Shown piece by piece: positions 35,795 to 44,567 of a stretch of 64,000 bases of DNA. The stretch is from a bacterium (GTDB lineage Bacteria > Spirochaetota > UBA4802 > UBA5550). The stretch is taken from assembly GCA_024224995.1 (NCBI GenBank), contig JAAENB010000323.1:1-64000 (forward strand). The letters are read 5' to 3'. Both the position numbers and the translations under genes were made by a program. Within the stretch, counting starts at the first letter, position 1, and each line of letters starts with the position of its first letter. A model generated the notes under the pieces. The model worked only from the letters and a program-made list of their open reading frames with translations. It was not told where the DNA came from and ran no database searches.

Positions 35795-38140
35795 ATGAAT
35801 ACGTTTATTGAAAAAATTGCTGGTGTCCTGGTGGATAGAAAGTGGCTCCTTTTTATTCTCCTTTGTATGATTACTGTTGGAGGGTCTGTTTTTCTTGTTT
35901 CATGGGATGATCCAATCTCTCCGAAAATAAAAATGGATAACTCTCTTGAGATCTGGTTCCTTGAAGATGATCCGGCCAGGGTCAGTTATAATGAGTTTAA
36001 AGAGATCTATGGAAGTGATGAGGTTATATCCGCCTGGGTTCAGCCTAAAACTGACGGGGCCAAAAAAGACGTGCTGAATAAAGAATTTGTACAGCAGATC
36101 TATGACGCGTCAGTGACTATTGAAGAAAACCCTTTGATTAAACGGGTGCTTTCCATAACCAAAACCCCCTATATTGACGGTAAAAAAGGTGAACTGATTG
36201 TAGAAGACATGGTTAAAAAACGGCCCGATGATTCATATAAAGCCGAAGTTCTAAAAGAACGGATCAAGTCGAATCCCTTGTGGGAAAAACTCCTTTTTAA
36301 TAAGGCCGGCACCGCAACCATGATAATTATAGAGCCGGAACGGGCCACTGATATGAATGACCTGGACTCGAAACGGCCCGAAATCCTGAAATTCGTTAGA
36401 GACTCTCTGAAAGGGATTGATTTTAAGCTTGCCGGAATGGGAGTTGCCTATGATGAAATTAACAAGGTAGGGTTAAAAGACACCATGCTCTTTACCTCTA
36501 TTGCGTTTACCCTGCTGCTTGTATTGCTCGCGATCTTTTTCAGAAGATTATCGATATATATAACGGCAATGGTTACCATGACAATTTGTATGTGGATTTT
36601 TATGGATATTTCCGGCCTCTTTAACCAGAACTTAAATGTCGTATACGGCATTCTTCCAACGGTTATTTCTATTTTATGCCTTGCCGATATTATTCATGTC
36701 TTTTCCCATTACGATAAAACCGCGCCGGGAGAAAATCGGCTTAAGAGAAATCTTTCTTTTGTTCTGATTCCTTGTTTTTTAACAACAGTTACTACTGCTG
36801 CCGGTTTTTCCGCGCTCAGTTCAAGCCCAATGAAAATATTAAAAAGTTTTGGTATTTTCGCGGCAGTTGGAGTTTTTATAGCGTTTTTTGTTTCAATGAT
36901 AATTAGCGCGCTTGTTCTTGGTGTCAAAGAAAAGAGAGACGCCGCAAAAGAGGCAAGCGGTAAAACAGTAAAGGCCAAAAAAGAAGGAAACGATATTTTT
37001 GATAAAATACTGTCAAAGATCAATACTTTTGTTCATAATCAATATAAGCTTATTGTTGGCGTTGGGGCAGTATTGATCGTGGTGGGGATCTTTGGCATCA
37101 CCAGAGTAAATGTTGATACTCATAGTTTGAATTTTCTCCTGGACAGCAACCAGGTTAAGCAGGATTCGAAATTTATAGAAGGTGATTATGGCTATTATCT
37201 TCCCCTGGAAATACGGATCAAACCGAAAAATGATGACGGCGTAAAAGATCCTGATTTCTTAAGAAAACTGGATGCCTTGCAAAAGGTTATAGATAAAAAG
37301 GAATCTTTTGAAGATTCAACTTCAATCGCGGAAGTAGTAAAACATCTAAACAGGGTCTTAACCGATAACAAACAGGCTTCGTATGTTATTCCCCAAACCA
37401 GGAATGAAGTAGCCCAGGAACTCCTGCTCTATGATATGGATGAAGACAATGACCTTTCATTTTTTGTGGAAGAGGAATATGAGGAAGCCCGTTTTACTGT
37501 CCGTATTCCCATGGTAAGCAGTAAAACCATGAAAGGCTTAATCGCGGAAGCAGAGACGGAAATTAGAACGATCTTCAAAGATGATGTTGATATTAAATTT
37601 GGAGGGTATGTTCCCCTGTATGTAAAGATGATGGAATATATTATCGAAAGCCAGATCAGCAGCTTTCTCATCGCGTTTGTGATAATTTTTGCTCTCATGG
37701 CCCTGTTATTCCGGTCCTACTCTGTTCTCCTCATAGGGATTGTGCCGAACCTGATGCCAATATTCATGACTCTCGGGTTTATGGGCCTGACTGGAGTTAA
37801 TCTTGATATAGCCACCGTAACAATTGCCGCCATAGCTATTGGTATATCGGTTGATGATACCATACATTTTATCTTTATGTATAAGAAGAAAAAGGGTGAA
37901 GGATGTACAACAAGTGAAGCGGTGGAACACACAATAGGGACAACTGGTAAAGCAATAATTATCACCAGTATGCTTCTGATTTTTGGATATTCCGCACTGC
38001 TTTTCGCGAGTATCAAATCGGTTATCTTTTTTGGATTGCTTATCGCAGTAGCAATGATTTTCGCGGTAATCGCCGACCTGTTCCTGCTGCCGTCGCTGTT
38101 GCTGTTGTTTAGCAAAGATAAAGAGGTAGAACAGAAGTAA
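35795..38140 (+). CDS. RND/MMPL-family lipid exporter
   Basis: 781 residues from the ATG at 35795 (GGGTGGGA upstream); the frame is open to 35753. It has the two-fold MMPL layout: one N-terminal helix, a periplasmic loop beginning 'SLEIWFLEDDPARVSYNEF', a five-helix bundle (about 220-380), a cytoplasmic charged linker, and the same again, ending with the RND motif 'GISVDDTIHFIF' and 'GYSALLFASIKSVIFFGLL'. The half-size and loop motif resemble HpnN and other lipid-moving MMPL proteins, which use the proton gradient. The LolA-like gene downstream is a frequent partner. Cargo could be the product of the neighbouring lipid operon (inference). Confidence 0.85.
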   Translation: MNTFIEKIAGVLVDRKWLLFILLCMITVGGSVFLVSWDDPISPKIKMDNSLEIWFLEDDPARVSYNEFKEIYGSDEVISAWVQPKTDGAKKDVLNKEFVQQIYDASVTIEENPLIKRVLSITKTPYIDGKKGELIVEDMVKKRPDDSYKAEVLKERIKSNPLWEKLLFNKAGTATMIIIEPERATDMNDLDSKRPEILKFVRDSLKGIDFKLAGMGVAYDEINKVGLKDTMLFTSIAFTLLLVLLAIFFRRLSIYITAMVTMTICMWIFMDISGLFNQNLNVVYGILPTVISILCLADIIHVFSHYDKTAPGENRLKRNLSFVLIPCFLTTVTTAAGFSALSSSPMKILKSFGIFAAVGVFIAFFVSMIISALVLGVKEKRDAAKEASGKTVKAKKEGNDIFDKILSKINTFVHNQYKLIVGVGAVLIVVGIFGITRVNVDTHSLNFLLDSNQVKQDSKFIEGDYGYYLPLEIRIKPKNDDGVKDPDFLRKLDALQKVIDKKESFEDSTSIAEVVKHLNRVLTDNKQASYVIPQTRNEVAQELLLYDMDEDNDLSFFVEEEYEEARFTVRIPMVSSKTMKGLIAEAETEIRTIFKDDVDIKFGGYVPLYVKMMEYIIESQISSFLIAFVIIFALMALLFRSYSVLLIGIVPNLMPIFMTLGFMGLTGVNLDIATVTIAAIAIGISVDDTIHFIFMYKKKKGEGCTTSEAVEHTIGTTGKAIIITSMLLIFGYSALLFASIKSVIFFGLLIAVAMIFAVIADLFLLPSLLLLFSKDKEVEQK

Positions 38141-38158
38141 GTTGTCACTGTTCCCTCG

Positions 38159-38187
38159 GCCTCTTTGCGGGGTATCCATAAAGAGGC
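38159..38187 (+). other. Weak hairpin between MMPL and LolA-like genes
   Basis: GCCTCTTT (38159-38166) pairs with AAAGAGGC (38180-38187) around a 13-base loop, followed by a T-rich but interrupted tail. It could reduce readthrough into, or protect, the downstream message. Confidence 0.4.
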
Positions 38188-38221
38188 TTCTTGTTTTGAA
38201 TTTTATATACAGGAGAATTTT

Positions 38222-39013
38222 ATGAGTAATTATTCATATTCTTTTTTTAAATTATTAGTTAAACCTTTTATTGTGCTGGCCCTTTTCCTGGTAATTGCCT
38301 CCCCGGCATGGGCCGGACTTTCTGCAAATAAGATTGTGCAGAAATCCTATGATATTGAAGACGGTAGAGACGCAAAAGCCATAATGAAAATGAAGATAGT
38401 AAAAGCGCGGGGGAAGGTAAAAAAAAGGAATCTTTCTTTTTACCGGAAAGATTATGGCAGAAACAGCAGAACGCTTATTGTTTTCAGATCACCCGCTGAT
38501 GTGAAGGGAACATCCTTCCTTACCTGGAATAACAGGAACAGAAGTAATGACCAGTGGCTCTATCTTCCGGCTTTAAACCGCGTAAAAAGAATTCCCCAGG
38601 GCGACAAATCAAAGAGCTTTATGGGAAGTGATTTTAGCTTTGAAGACCTTTCCAAGCGAAGTCTTAATAAAGATACCTATAAAAAAATGCGGGAAGAGAC
38701 GGTTGACGGAGCGGATTGTTATGTTATTCAAGCAACAGCAAAAGCCCGGAAAGAAAAGATCAAAAAAAGGATTTTCTGGATTAACAAAAGTAATTTCATT
38801 ATTATTAAAGCCGAACAGTTCGATCGTTCGGGAAAACTGCTGAAAAGATTAACCACGAAGAAGATCAAAAAGGTGAATAATATCTGGACTATTCACTATA
38901 GTAAAATGGAAAACGTAAAGAAAAAGAAATATACGATATTGACATTGTCAAAGGTGAAGTATAATACCCGGATCTCTGCGAGAAAGTTTAGCAAATCATC
39001 TATGAAAAGGTAA
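38222..39013 (+). CDS. Outer-membrane lipoprotein-sorting (LolA/COG2834-like) protein
   Basis: 263 residues starting at an ATG with AGGAG upstream. The signal peptide runs to 'IASPAWA-G' around residue 37. The mature protein is basic and rich in beta strands, with the family's marks: 'RTLIVFRSPADVKGTSFLTW', 'DQWLYLPALNRVKRIP' and 'SFMGSDFSFEDL'. This is the COG2834 group commonly encoded beside MMPL/RND proteins, with a LolA-like hydrophobic cradle. It probably carries a lipid or lipoprotein across the periplasm for the exporter just upstream. Confidence 0.85.
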   Translation: MSNYSYSFFKLLVKPFIVLALFLVIASPAWAGLSANKIVQKSYDIEDGRDAKAIMKMKIVKARGKVKKRNLSFYRKDYGRNSRTLIVFRSPADVKGTSFLTWNNRNRSNDQWLYLPALNRVKRIPQGDKSKSFMGSDFSFEDLSKRSLNKDTYKKMREETVDGADCYVIQATAKARKEKIKKRIFWINKSNFIIIKAEQFDRSGKLLKRLTTKKIKKVNNIWTIHYSKMENVKKKKYTILTLSKVKYNTRISARKFSKSSMKR

Positions 39014-39041
39014 TGAAAACTATTAGAAAGAAGGGTGTGTT

Positions 39042-39431
39042 TTAAAATTCGGGATAAAAGACCCGGGTATCTTTTTCCTGGGAGATAATGCCGGATTTAT
39101 CATATTCTTTTTCAAACTTTTTTCTTGTGGTGATTTTTATAAATTTGTTTAACCGCGCTCTGCTGAATAGCTTTGCCATAGGATCTTGCAGATCGTAGAG
39201 AACCAGGTTAATTTGTTTCTCTACGGTTATTTTTAAAAATCTCACAAGAGCGCCAATGGCAGTTGAATCAAAATATTCCAGCTCAAGACAATCTATTGCG
39301 ATGGTTTCGGGCTTTTTTCCGGCCAGTTCATTCCATGTATTTTCTACATATTTAATAGTTTGAATATCACATACACCGTTCATATGTATAATGATGACAC
39401 CATCTTTTTTTTCTGTAGTTAACCGAATCAT
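39042..39431 (-). CDS. STAS-domain anti-sigma factor antagonist
   Basis: 129 residues. The STAS core 'IAIDCLELEYFDSTAIGALVRF' (in two parts) contains the phosphorylatable serine S56 in 'FDSTAIGAL'. The C-terminal 30 residues extend past the usual domain end. Such proteins bind GHKL kinases in partner-switching; one candidate partner gene is at 14598-15077. It stands alone between the LolA-like gene and a hairpin region. Confidence 0.8.
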   Translation of the reverse strand: MIRLTTEKKDGVIIIHMNGVCDIQTIKYVENTWNELAGKKPETIAIDCLELEYFDSTAIGALVRFLKITVEKQINLVLYDLQDPMAKLFSRARLNKFIKITTRKKFEKEYDKSGIISQEKDTRVFYPEF

Positions 39432-39797
39432 TACAAAACAGCTCCCGTGAGTTCAAACTCATTTATATCGTATAAGACATAACGCGATTGCTGCTCATAT
39501 TTTAGCATTGCCTTATTTTGTAAAGAATTTAAAATAAAAAAATGCTCAAAACCGGGGCGGGGCGCTAACGCGCCGCGAAGAAGAAGAGGAGGTTGAGGGG
39601 AGAAGCCCCCTCAACCCCCTCTTCTTCTTCGCGCAGCGTTAGCTGCGTCTTTTCGTAGTGAACTCACAAGGAAACTCACCGGTTTTCTTATGAAGATTCT
39701 GATTCTGCGGGTTTTGAAATGAAGAAAGCCGCAACTATATAGAGTAAATAAGCAGCTGTTTTTATTTTGGAATTCATGTTTATTTGTCTGCCGAATA
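39432..39797. other. 366-bp intergenic region with a long hairpin repeat
   Basis: No gene is supported. The main content is the 80-base hairpin described at 39564-39643. The rest is AT-rich sequence between the STAS gene and the VWA gene, both read on the minus strand. Confidence 0.5.
39564..39643. repeat. 80-nt long imperfect hairpin, possible MITE/REP-like element
   Basis: Outer arms GCTAACGC (39564-39571) and GCGTTAGC (39636-39643) enclose 26-base inner arms 39575-39600 and 39607-39632 that are complementary except at one position. The loop is six bases. The stem is purine-rich on one side (GAAGAAGAAGAGGAGG). It is much more GC-rich than the surrounding DNA, which suggests an inserted element; as RNA it would form a very stable rod. 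Confidence 0.6.
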
Positions 39798-40982
39798 TTA
39801 TCTTATATTTTTTTTCCCGGACATAAGGAATTTTATTCCTTCATCAAGACCGTCAAGAGTGAGCTCGAACATTGGAAAGATTTCCCGGATCATCCGGACG
39901 GTATGTACATAGCCCCATGATGATTTCGGAAGAGGATTTAGCCAGATGGCATCTTTATACTTATCTTTTAATCGCTGCATCCATACTATTCCGGGGGTAT
40001 CATTATAATACCAATAATCAATTGCTCCATTGGTCCAGGTAAGTTCGGAAGGTGCCATCTCTGCGTCACCCACAATAATTACTTTGTAATCATCATCCTC
40101 ACTTCTAAGATAGTCCGCGGTGGAAAAGGATTTATTTCTTTCCATGTCGTCCCAGAGATCCTGGTAAAAACAATTATGAAAATAAAAGTGTTTAAACTTA
40201 CTAATCTGGGAAGAGGCAGCGGAAAAGAGTCTTTCTACCAGCTCGGCATATGGCGTCATTGAACCGCCCACATCCATAAAAAGCGCTACCTTGGATGCTT
40301 TTTTTTCTTTATTTTCCCAGACTAACTCAATTTCACCGGCATTTTTACAGGTGGCGTCAATAGTTTCGTCAAGATCAAGCATTTGTCCTTCCGCCATTGG
40401 AAGCAATGATCTCAGGTGAGAAAGGGCTACTTTCATTTGCCTGGTATCGAGGGTTAAATCGCTGGAGTAATTCTTAAAGGATCTTTTTTCTGCTATTTGC
40501 ACAGCTCTTTTGTGGCGTGATTCTCCCTGCCCAATTCGTACACCGGCAGGATTGTATCCCCAGGCTCCCTGGGTTGACCGTCCCCCGGTACCAATCCGTT
40601 TGTTCCCGCCAACATGATCCTTGTAATGGCCTTCTCTTAGTTGTTCTTCAAAATTTTTAAGCACTTCATCAAGGTTCAGTTCTTCTAATTGTTTTTTCTC
40701 TTCTTCCGAAAGATGGAGCTCTTTAACCTTCTTGAGACCAGCCAGTATTTCATCGAGCATTTCATCTGTTGTTTCAATATCCTTGAACGTGTCAAGAAAG
40801 GCCATATCGTACTTGTCAAAATAGATCTCGTTCTTAACAAGAATTGACCTGCCGATATGGTAAAATTTAGTAAGGCTCGTATCATTAAGATTTAATTCAA
40901 GAGCTTTATGCAGGGTTATCCATTCGTGAAGTGAAATGGGAACCCCGTATGATTTCAGGTTAAAGAAAAAATTAATAAACAT
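39798..40982 (-). CDS. VWA-domain (CoxE-like) protein
   Basis: 394 residues. Residues 1-200 are helical and charged, with a Gly-rich segment 'HVGGNKRIGTGGRSTQGAWG'. From about 230 a von Willebrand A domain begins, with MIDAS-like 'DVGGSMTPY' and later 'VIIVGDAEMAPSEL'. The order matches the COG3825/CoxE group that works with MoxR AAA ATPases in metal-centre insertion or complex assembly. Its start overlaps the end of the MoxR gene by 11 bases, so the two are translationally coupled. Confidence 0.85.
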   Translation of the reverse strand: MFINFFFNLKSYGVPISLHEWITLHKALELNLNDTSLTKFYHIGRSILVKNEIYFDKYDMAFLDTFKDIETTDEMLDEILAGLKKVKELHLSEEEKKQLEELNLDEVLKNFEEQLREGHYKDHVGGNKRIGTGGRSTQGAWGYNPAGVRIGQGESRHKRAVQIAEKRSFKNYSSDLTLDTRQMKVALSHLRSLLPMAEGQMLDLDETIDATCKNAGEIELVWENKEKKASKVALFMDVGGSMTPYAELVERLFSAASSQISKFKHFYFHNCFYQDLWDDMERNKSFSTADYLRSEDDDYKVIIVGDAEMAPSELTWTNGAIDYWYYNDTPGIVWMQRLKDKYKDAIWLNPLPKSSWGYVHTVRMIREIFPMFELTLDGLDEGIKFLMSGKKNIR

Positions 40983-41826
40983 CGCGAGCCCTCGTGCTTG
41001 TATTGTACGCGTAGTGGTTTTTGCCGGAGTTTTGCACCAGGTCGGTGTCTTCTTTCTTCTTTAAAAGAGTTCCGAGAAAAGGTATTTCTTTTTCTATCTT
41101 TTTGGCAGCGACTCCGCCGACCTGGAGAGCCTGGAGCCAGTCAACAAGCTCGCTGGTGGAAGGTTTTTTCCGCAGCATGTCGAATTCCCTGATCCAGTAG
41201 AACTTTTTAAGCGCTTCTCTGAGGAGTTTTTTCTCAATTTCGGGATAATGCACCCGTACGATCTCTTCCATAAGAGTTTCTTCGGGAAATTCAATATAAT
41301 GGAAGACGCATCTTCTTAGAAAGGGATCGGGTAATTCTTTCTCACTGTTTGAAGTGATAATAACAATAGGTCTTTCTTTTGCTTTAATGGTTTCCCCTGT
41401 TTCCGGAATATAGAAACTCATTTCATCAAGTTCGTTCAACAGGTCATTGGGGAATTCCAGCTCTGCTTTGTCAATTTCGTCTATAAGAAGAACTACCTGT
41501 TCGTCTGAGTTAAATGCTTCTCCCAATTTTCCCAGTTTAATATATTTTTTTATATCAGTGATGTCGCCGTCGCCAAAACGCGCGTCATTGAGCCTTTGAA
41601 CCGTGTCATAAACATACAGGCCTTCTTTTGCCTTTGTTGTTGATTTAATATTCCATATAAAGAATTTTTTTCCCAGTGCTTTTGCAATAGAATGTGCCAG
41701 CAGGGTCTTCCCGGTTCCAGGTTCGCCTTTTACAATTAAAGGCCGCGAAAGAGCGATTGAAACATTGACATTGTCTTTTAAATCCGGAGAAATAACATAA
41801 TCATCTGTACCTTTGAAATAATCCAT
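40972..41826 (-). CDS. MoxR-family AAA ATPase
   Basis: 284 residues. Walker A 'GEPGTGKT' is at 34-41, Walker B 'LLIDEIDKAELEFPNDLL' near 117, sensor-1 'VIITSNSEKELPDPFLRR' near 158. MoxR proteins act as chaperones for protein complexes, typically with a VWA partner; the partner gene overlaps its 3' end. A promoter is visible at 41875-41904. The target complex is not evident in this window. Confidence 0.88.
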   Translation of the reverse strand: MDYFKGTDDYVISPDLKDNVNVSIALSRPLIVKGEPGTGKTLLAHSIAKALGKKFFIWNIKSTTKAKEGLYVYDTVQRLNDARFGDGDITDIKKYIKLGKLGEAFNSDEQVVLLIDEIDKAELEFPNDLLNELDEMSFYIPETGETIKAKERPIVIITSNSEKELPDPFLRRCVFHYIEFPEETLMEEIVRVHYPEIEKKLLREALKKFYWIREFDMLRKKPSTSELVDWLQALQVGGVAAKKIEKEIPFLGTLLKKKEDTDLVQNSGKNHYAYNTSTRARDVY

Positions 41827-41874
41827 GAGTGCTTTCCTTTTTATAATTTTAATATTTAATGAGAGTTATGCCTC

Positions 41875-41904
41875 ATTGTAATTTACCATTGATGTTGATA
41901 TCAA
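41875..41904 (-). promoter_or_regulatory. Promoter for the MoxR-VWA operon
   Basis: On the minus strand TTGATA (41899-41904) and TACAAT (41875-41880) are separated by 18 bases, about 50 bases before the MoxR start. Confidence 0.5.
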
Positions 41905-42037
41905 TAATTTATATAGAGCTGCGCATGGCAAGAACTTTTATTTATAAAATATAACCATTTTTGTGGAATATGTCAAGTTTTTTCCAAAGAAAAAGATGCG
42001 TCGGCATCCCGGTAACCAAATTTAAAAATATTTCTAC

Positions 42038-42066
42038 TTGACTTCCTGCCTGCTAGCCGATAATTA
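42038..42066 (+). promoter_or_regulatory. Promoter for the TPR/Mrr-like gene
   Basis: TTGACT (42038-42043) and TAATTA (42061-42066) with a 17-base spacer, 38 bases before the ATG at 42104. Confidence 0.5.
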
Positions 42067-42103
42067 AAATAGAGATCAATTTTTTAATATTTGCCAGGAA
42101 TAA

Positions 42104-43459
42104 ATGAAATATTTTTTTATAATAATTGCTATGCTGTTGGCTGCTGCCGGTATTGCTTTTGCCGTTAGATTTTTCAGGATCCCCGCGAAAATACGGAAAG
42201 CAGAAGAATATATGGAAACTGAAGAGTACAGCAAGGCCAGTGAAATTATAAAAAAAATATTGGAAAAAAAGAAGGACAATGTTCCTGCGCGGTATATCAG
42301 GGGCCAGCTGTTAACCAGGCAAAACCAATACCTCATGGCTATTGCGGAATATAACAGTATTTTAGCTATTCCCGGGTTTAACAAACAAATTAAAGAACTG
42401 GATGTACATTACCGCCTGGCGCAGTTATATAGTGAAACAAAAAACTATACAAAAGAGATCGAAGAGTATAAAATTATTCTAACATTTAATGCCGATGATA
42501 TTAACGCGAATCACCGGATTGGACACGCTTTTTACCGGCAAAATGACCATCGAAGAGTGAAAGACCATCTCATGAAGGCAGTAATTCTCGATCCAAAACT
42601 GATCGATTGTTATCTGCCGCTGGGAGTATCATGCTACAAAATATCCGATTATGAAAAAGCAGAGCAGTATTTGGTAAAATCATTGGAACAGCGAGGCGAT
42701 CATACTGAGGCTGAGTACTACCTGGGTTCGATCTACCAGATGGGAAAGAATTATGAAAGTGCCGTATCAATGTTTGAGAACGCCAGGAAGAATCGCAAGT
42801 ATTTGACCCTGAGTTTATATAGTCTCGCGGAAATGGCTTTTGATAAAAATCAGTATGGCCAGGCTATTGATTATCTTGAGCAGGGGCTTAAACAGTTAAA
42901 AGAAAAAACCGATCATGCCTATGCCTACCGGTATATGCTTGCCGAATGCTATGAGCTGGAGAACAAAATTGAAGAGGCAGTGTATCATTGGAAAAAGGTT
43001 GCCGCAGATAATGCTAATTATCGAAGTACAAACCTGAAACTTGAATCCTATTCCGAGATCCTTGAGAATAATAATTTAATGAGTATTTTTACGGCTTCCC
43101 TGGAGGAGCTGCAGCCCACGATTGTTGAAATTATATCGGGTTTGAATTATAATATTGTTTCAAAAGAAAAAATTAACCCTAATGAATATAAATACAAAGC
43201 ATATAATATAAAAAGAATAAACGACCCTCCTCTTTTGATTTATTTTAACAGGACAACACGGGAAATCTCAGAAGGGCAAATAATGGATTTCTATAAAAAG
43301 ATCAATGAGGAGAAGAGCAAGAGCGGCATTTATATCGCAACCTCTAAATTTAGTCTCAGGGCACGGTCGAGCGCTACTTCTAAAATGATAGAACTTTTTG
43401 ACTCTGAGTTTGTTAATAAAGTCATAGAAAAGATCAAAAGCAAAAAAGCAAAATCATAA
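42104..43459 (+). CDS. TPR protein with membrane anchor and Mrr-like C-terminal domain
   Basis: 451 residues. The N-terminal helix 'FFIIIAMLLAAAGIAFAV' is a membrane anchor. TPR units fill about residues 35-330 ('PARYIRGQLLTRQNQYLMAI', 'AEYYLGSIYQMGKNYESAV'). The last 110 residues look like a restriction-endonuclease-like Mrr fold: 'LLIYFNRTTREISEGQIMDF', 'SGIYIATSKFSLRARSSA' and 'IELFDSEFVNKVIEKI' follow the Mrr_cat strand-helix order. The usual catalytic QxK is 'YFN', so cleavage is doubtful. AGGA precedes the ATG. It is followed closely by a lipoprotein gene. Confidence 0.6.
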   Translation: MKYFFIIIAMLLAAAGIAFAVRFFRIPAKIRKAEEYMETEEYSKASEIIKKILEKKKDNVPARYIRGQLLTRQNQYLMAIAEYNSILAIPGFNKQIKELDVHYRLAQLYSETKNYTKEIEEYKIILTFNADDINANHRIGHAFYRQNDHRRVKDHLMKAVILDPKLIDCYLPLGVSCYKISDYEKAEQYLVKSLEQRGDHTEAEYYLGSIYQMGKNYESAVSMFENARKNRKYLTLSLYSLAEMAFDKNQYGQAIDYLEQGLKQLKEKTDHAYAYRYMLAECYELENKIEEAVYHWKKVAADNANYRSTNLKLESYSEILENNNLMSIFTASLEELQPTIVEIISGLNYNIVSKEKINPNEYKYKAYNIKRINDPPLLIYFNRTTREISEGQIMDFYKKINEEKSKSGIYIATSKFSLRARSSATSKMIELFDSEFVNKVIEKIKSKKAKS

Positions 43460-43482
43460 TATTAAAAATATTCCGGAAATTA

Positions 43483-44559
43483 ATGTATATGCGTTCCTAT
43501 TATTATATATCTACTCTTTTATTGATACTGCTGGGTATGACAGTTGCCTTTTCCTGTACTGCTGACCCGGATGAAGCCTTTAACGAGGCTATTGAAAATC
43601 TAAATAAAGGGAAAGCCGGCTCTCTCCTGGCGGTTGAGCAGCAGTTTATTAAACAAACACAGGTAAAGGAGTTTAACGCTCAAGGCTTATTGTTTTCCGG
43701 CAGTATTATGTGTTACCGGGATCAAAATATGTTTGATGTTGTTTACCCGGAAAAATTGGGAATTCCGGTTGTTAATGCCGGGAATAAGATCTTTTATGAT
43801 ATAAATGATAAATATTTTATCAGCAGTGACGAGATAAAAGTCTCTATTGTCAACAGGAAGGAGGATCAGCAAAAAATCGCTGTACTTGGAGATAAAAAGC
43901 ATCCGGTTAAGGCGCTTGTTCTTTGTGATGATAGTATTATTTACTACCGGAACTACAAAGTTTATTTGTTCGATATTCGCCTTAATAAAACGTCTCTCCT
44001 GATTGCGAATGATTTTAAACCTAAATATAAAAACTACAATGTGACGCTGCGTAGAAAAGGAAAAACACTGGCTGTTCTGATTGGGATCGGCGGGGATCAT
44101 TCCCTGTCCCTTATTGATATTCATGAAAAAAAGATAAAAATTGAAAAAATAGCGGCTGCTTCGTCCAGGATTTTTCTCGCGGAAGAATATGTTCTGTATG
44201 TAATGGGAAGTTCCGGCAAGTGGACAATAACCAAATTTACCATCCCCGACAAACAAAAGTGGTTCCTTAACAAGCTTAAGGATATCCGGGATATAGTACT
44301 CTTAGAGAAGGGCTTTTTGCTTGAAGACAGAAAAGGGCTCTGGGCTATGGATTATAAAAATAAAAAAAAGTATTTGCCCTTTAAATACGAATTAAAAGGC
44401 AAATCGTGCGGTAATATACTGTTTAATTATAAGAATACTATCCACCTGGTTGATATTAGCACTCTTTTTGCTAAAATGGAATCCCTCATGAAAAGATCTC
44501 CCGAGCTTTTTGAACTCTGGCGATATGATGAAAAATTTCTGAAAAAAAATAAGAAATAA
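43483..44559 (+). CDS. Lipoprotein of unknown function, beta-rich
   Basis: 358 residues with a lipobox ending at C25 ('VAFSC'), so it is probably lipid-anchored. The mature part is basic and dominated by beta strands ('KALVLCDDSIIYYRNYKVYLF', 'RIFLAEEYVLYVMG'), suggesting a propeller. No family is recognised. It begins 24 bases after the TPR/Mrr-like gene and probably shares its transcript. Confidence 0.65.
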   Translation: MYMRSYYYISTLLLILLGMTVAFSCTADPDEAFNEAIENLNKGKAGSLLAVEQQFIKQTQVKEFNAQGLLFSGSIMCYRDQNMFDVVYPEKLGIPVVNAGNKIFYDINDKYFISSDEIKVSIVNRKEDQQKIAVLGDKKHPVKALVLCDDSIIYYRNYKVYLFDIRLNKTSLLIANDFKPKYKNYNVTLRRKGKTLAVLIGIGGDHSLSLIDIHEKKIKIEKIAAASSRIFLAEEYVLYVMGSSGKWTITKFTIPDKQKWFLNKLKDIRDIVLLEKGFLLEDRKGLWAMDYKNKKKYLPFKYELKGKSCGNILFNYKNTIHLVDISTLFAKMESLMKRSPELFELWRYDEKFLKKNKK

Positions 44560-44567
44560 GACCGGTT

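Noticed and set aside
21900..39013. Transferred archaeal membrane-lipid operon
   Set aside because: Only the CarS-like domain and possibly the UbiA point that way; no glycerol-1-phosphate dehydrogenase, GGGP synthase or geranylgeranyl reductase is present, and the exporter parts are bacterial. An archaeal origin cannot be claimed.
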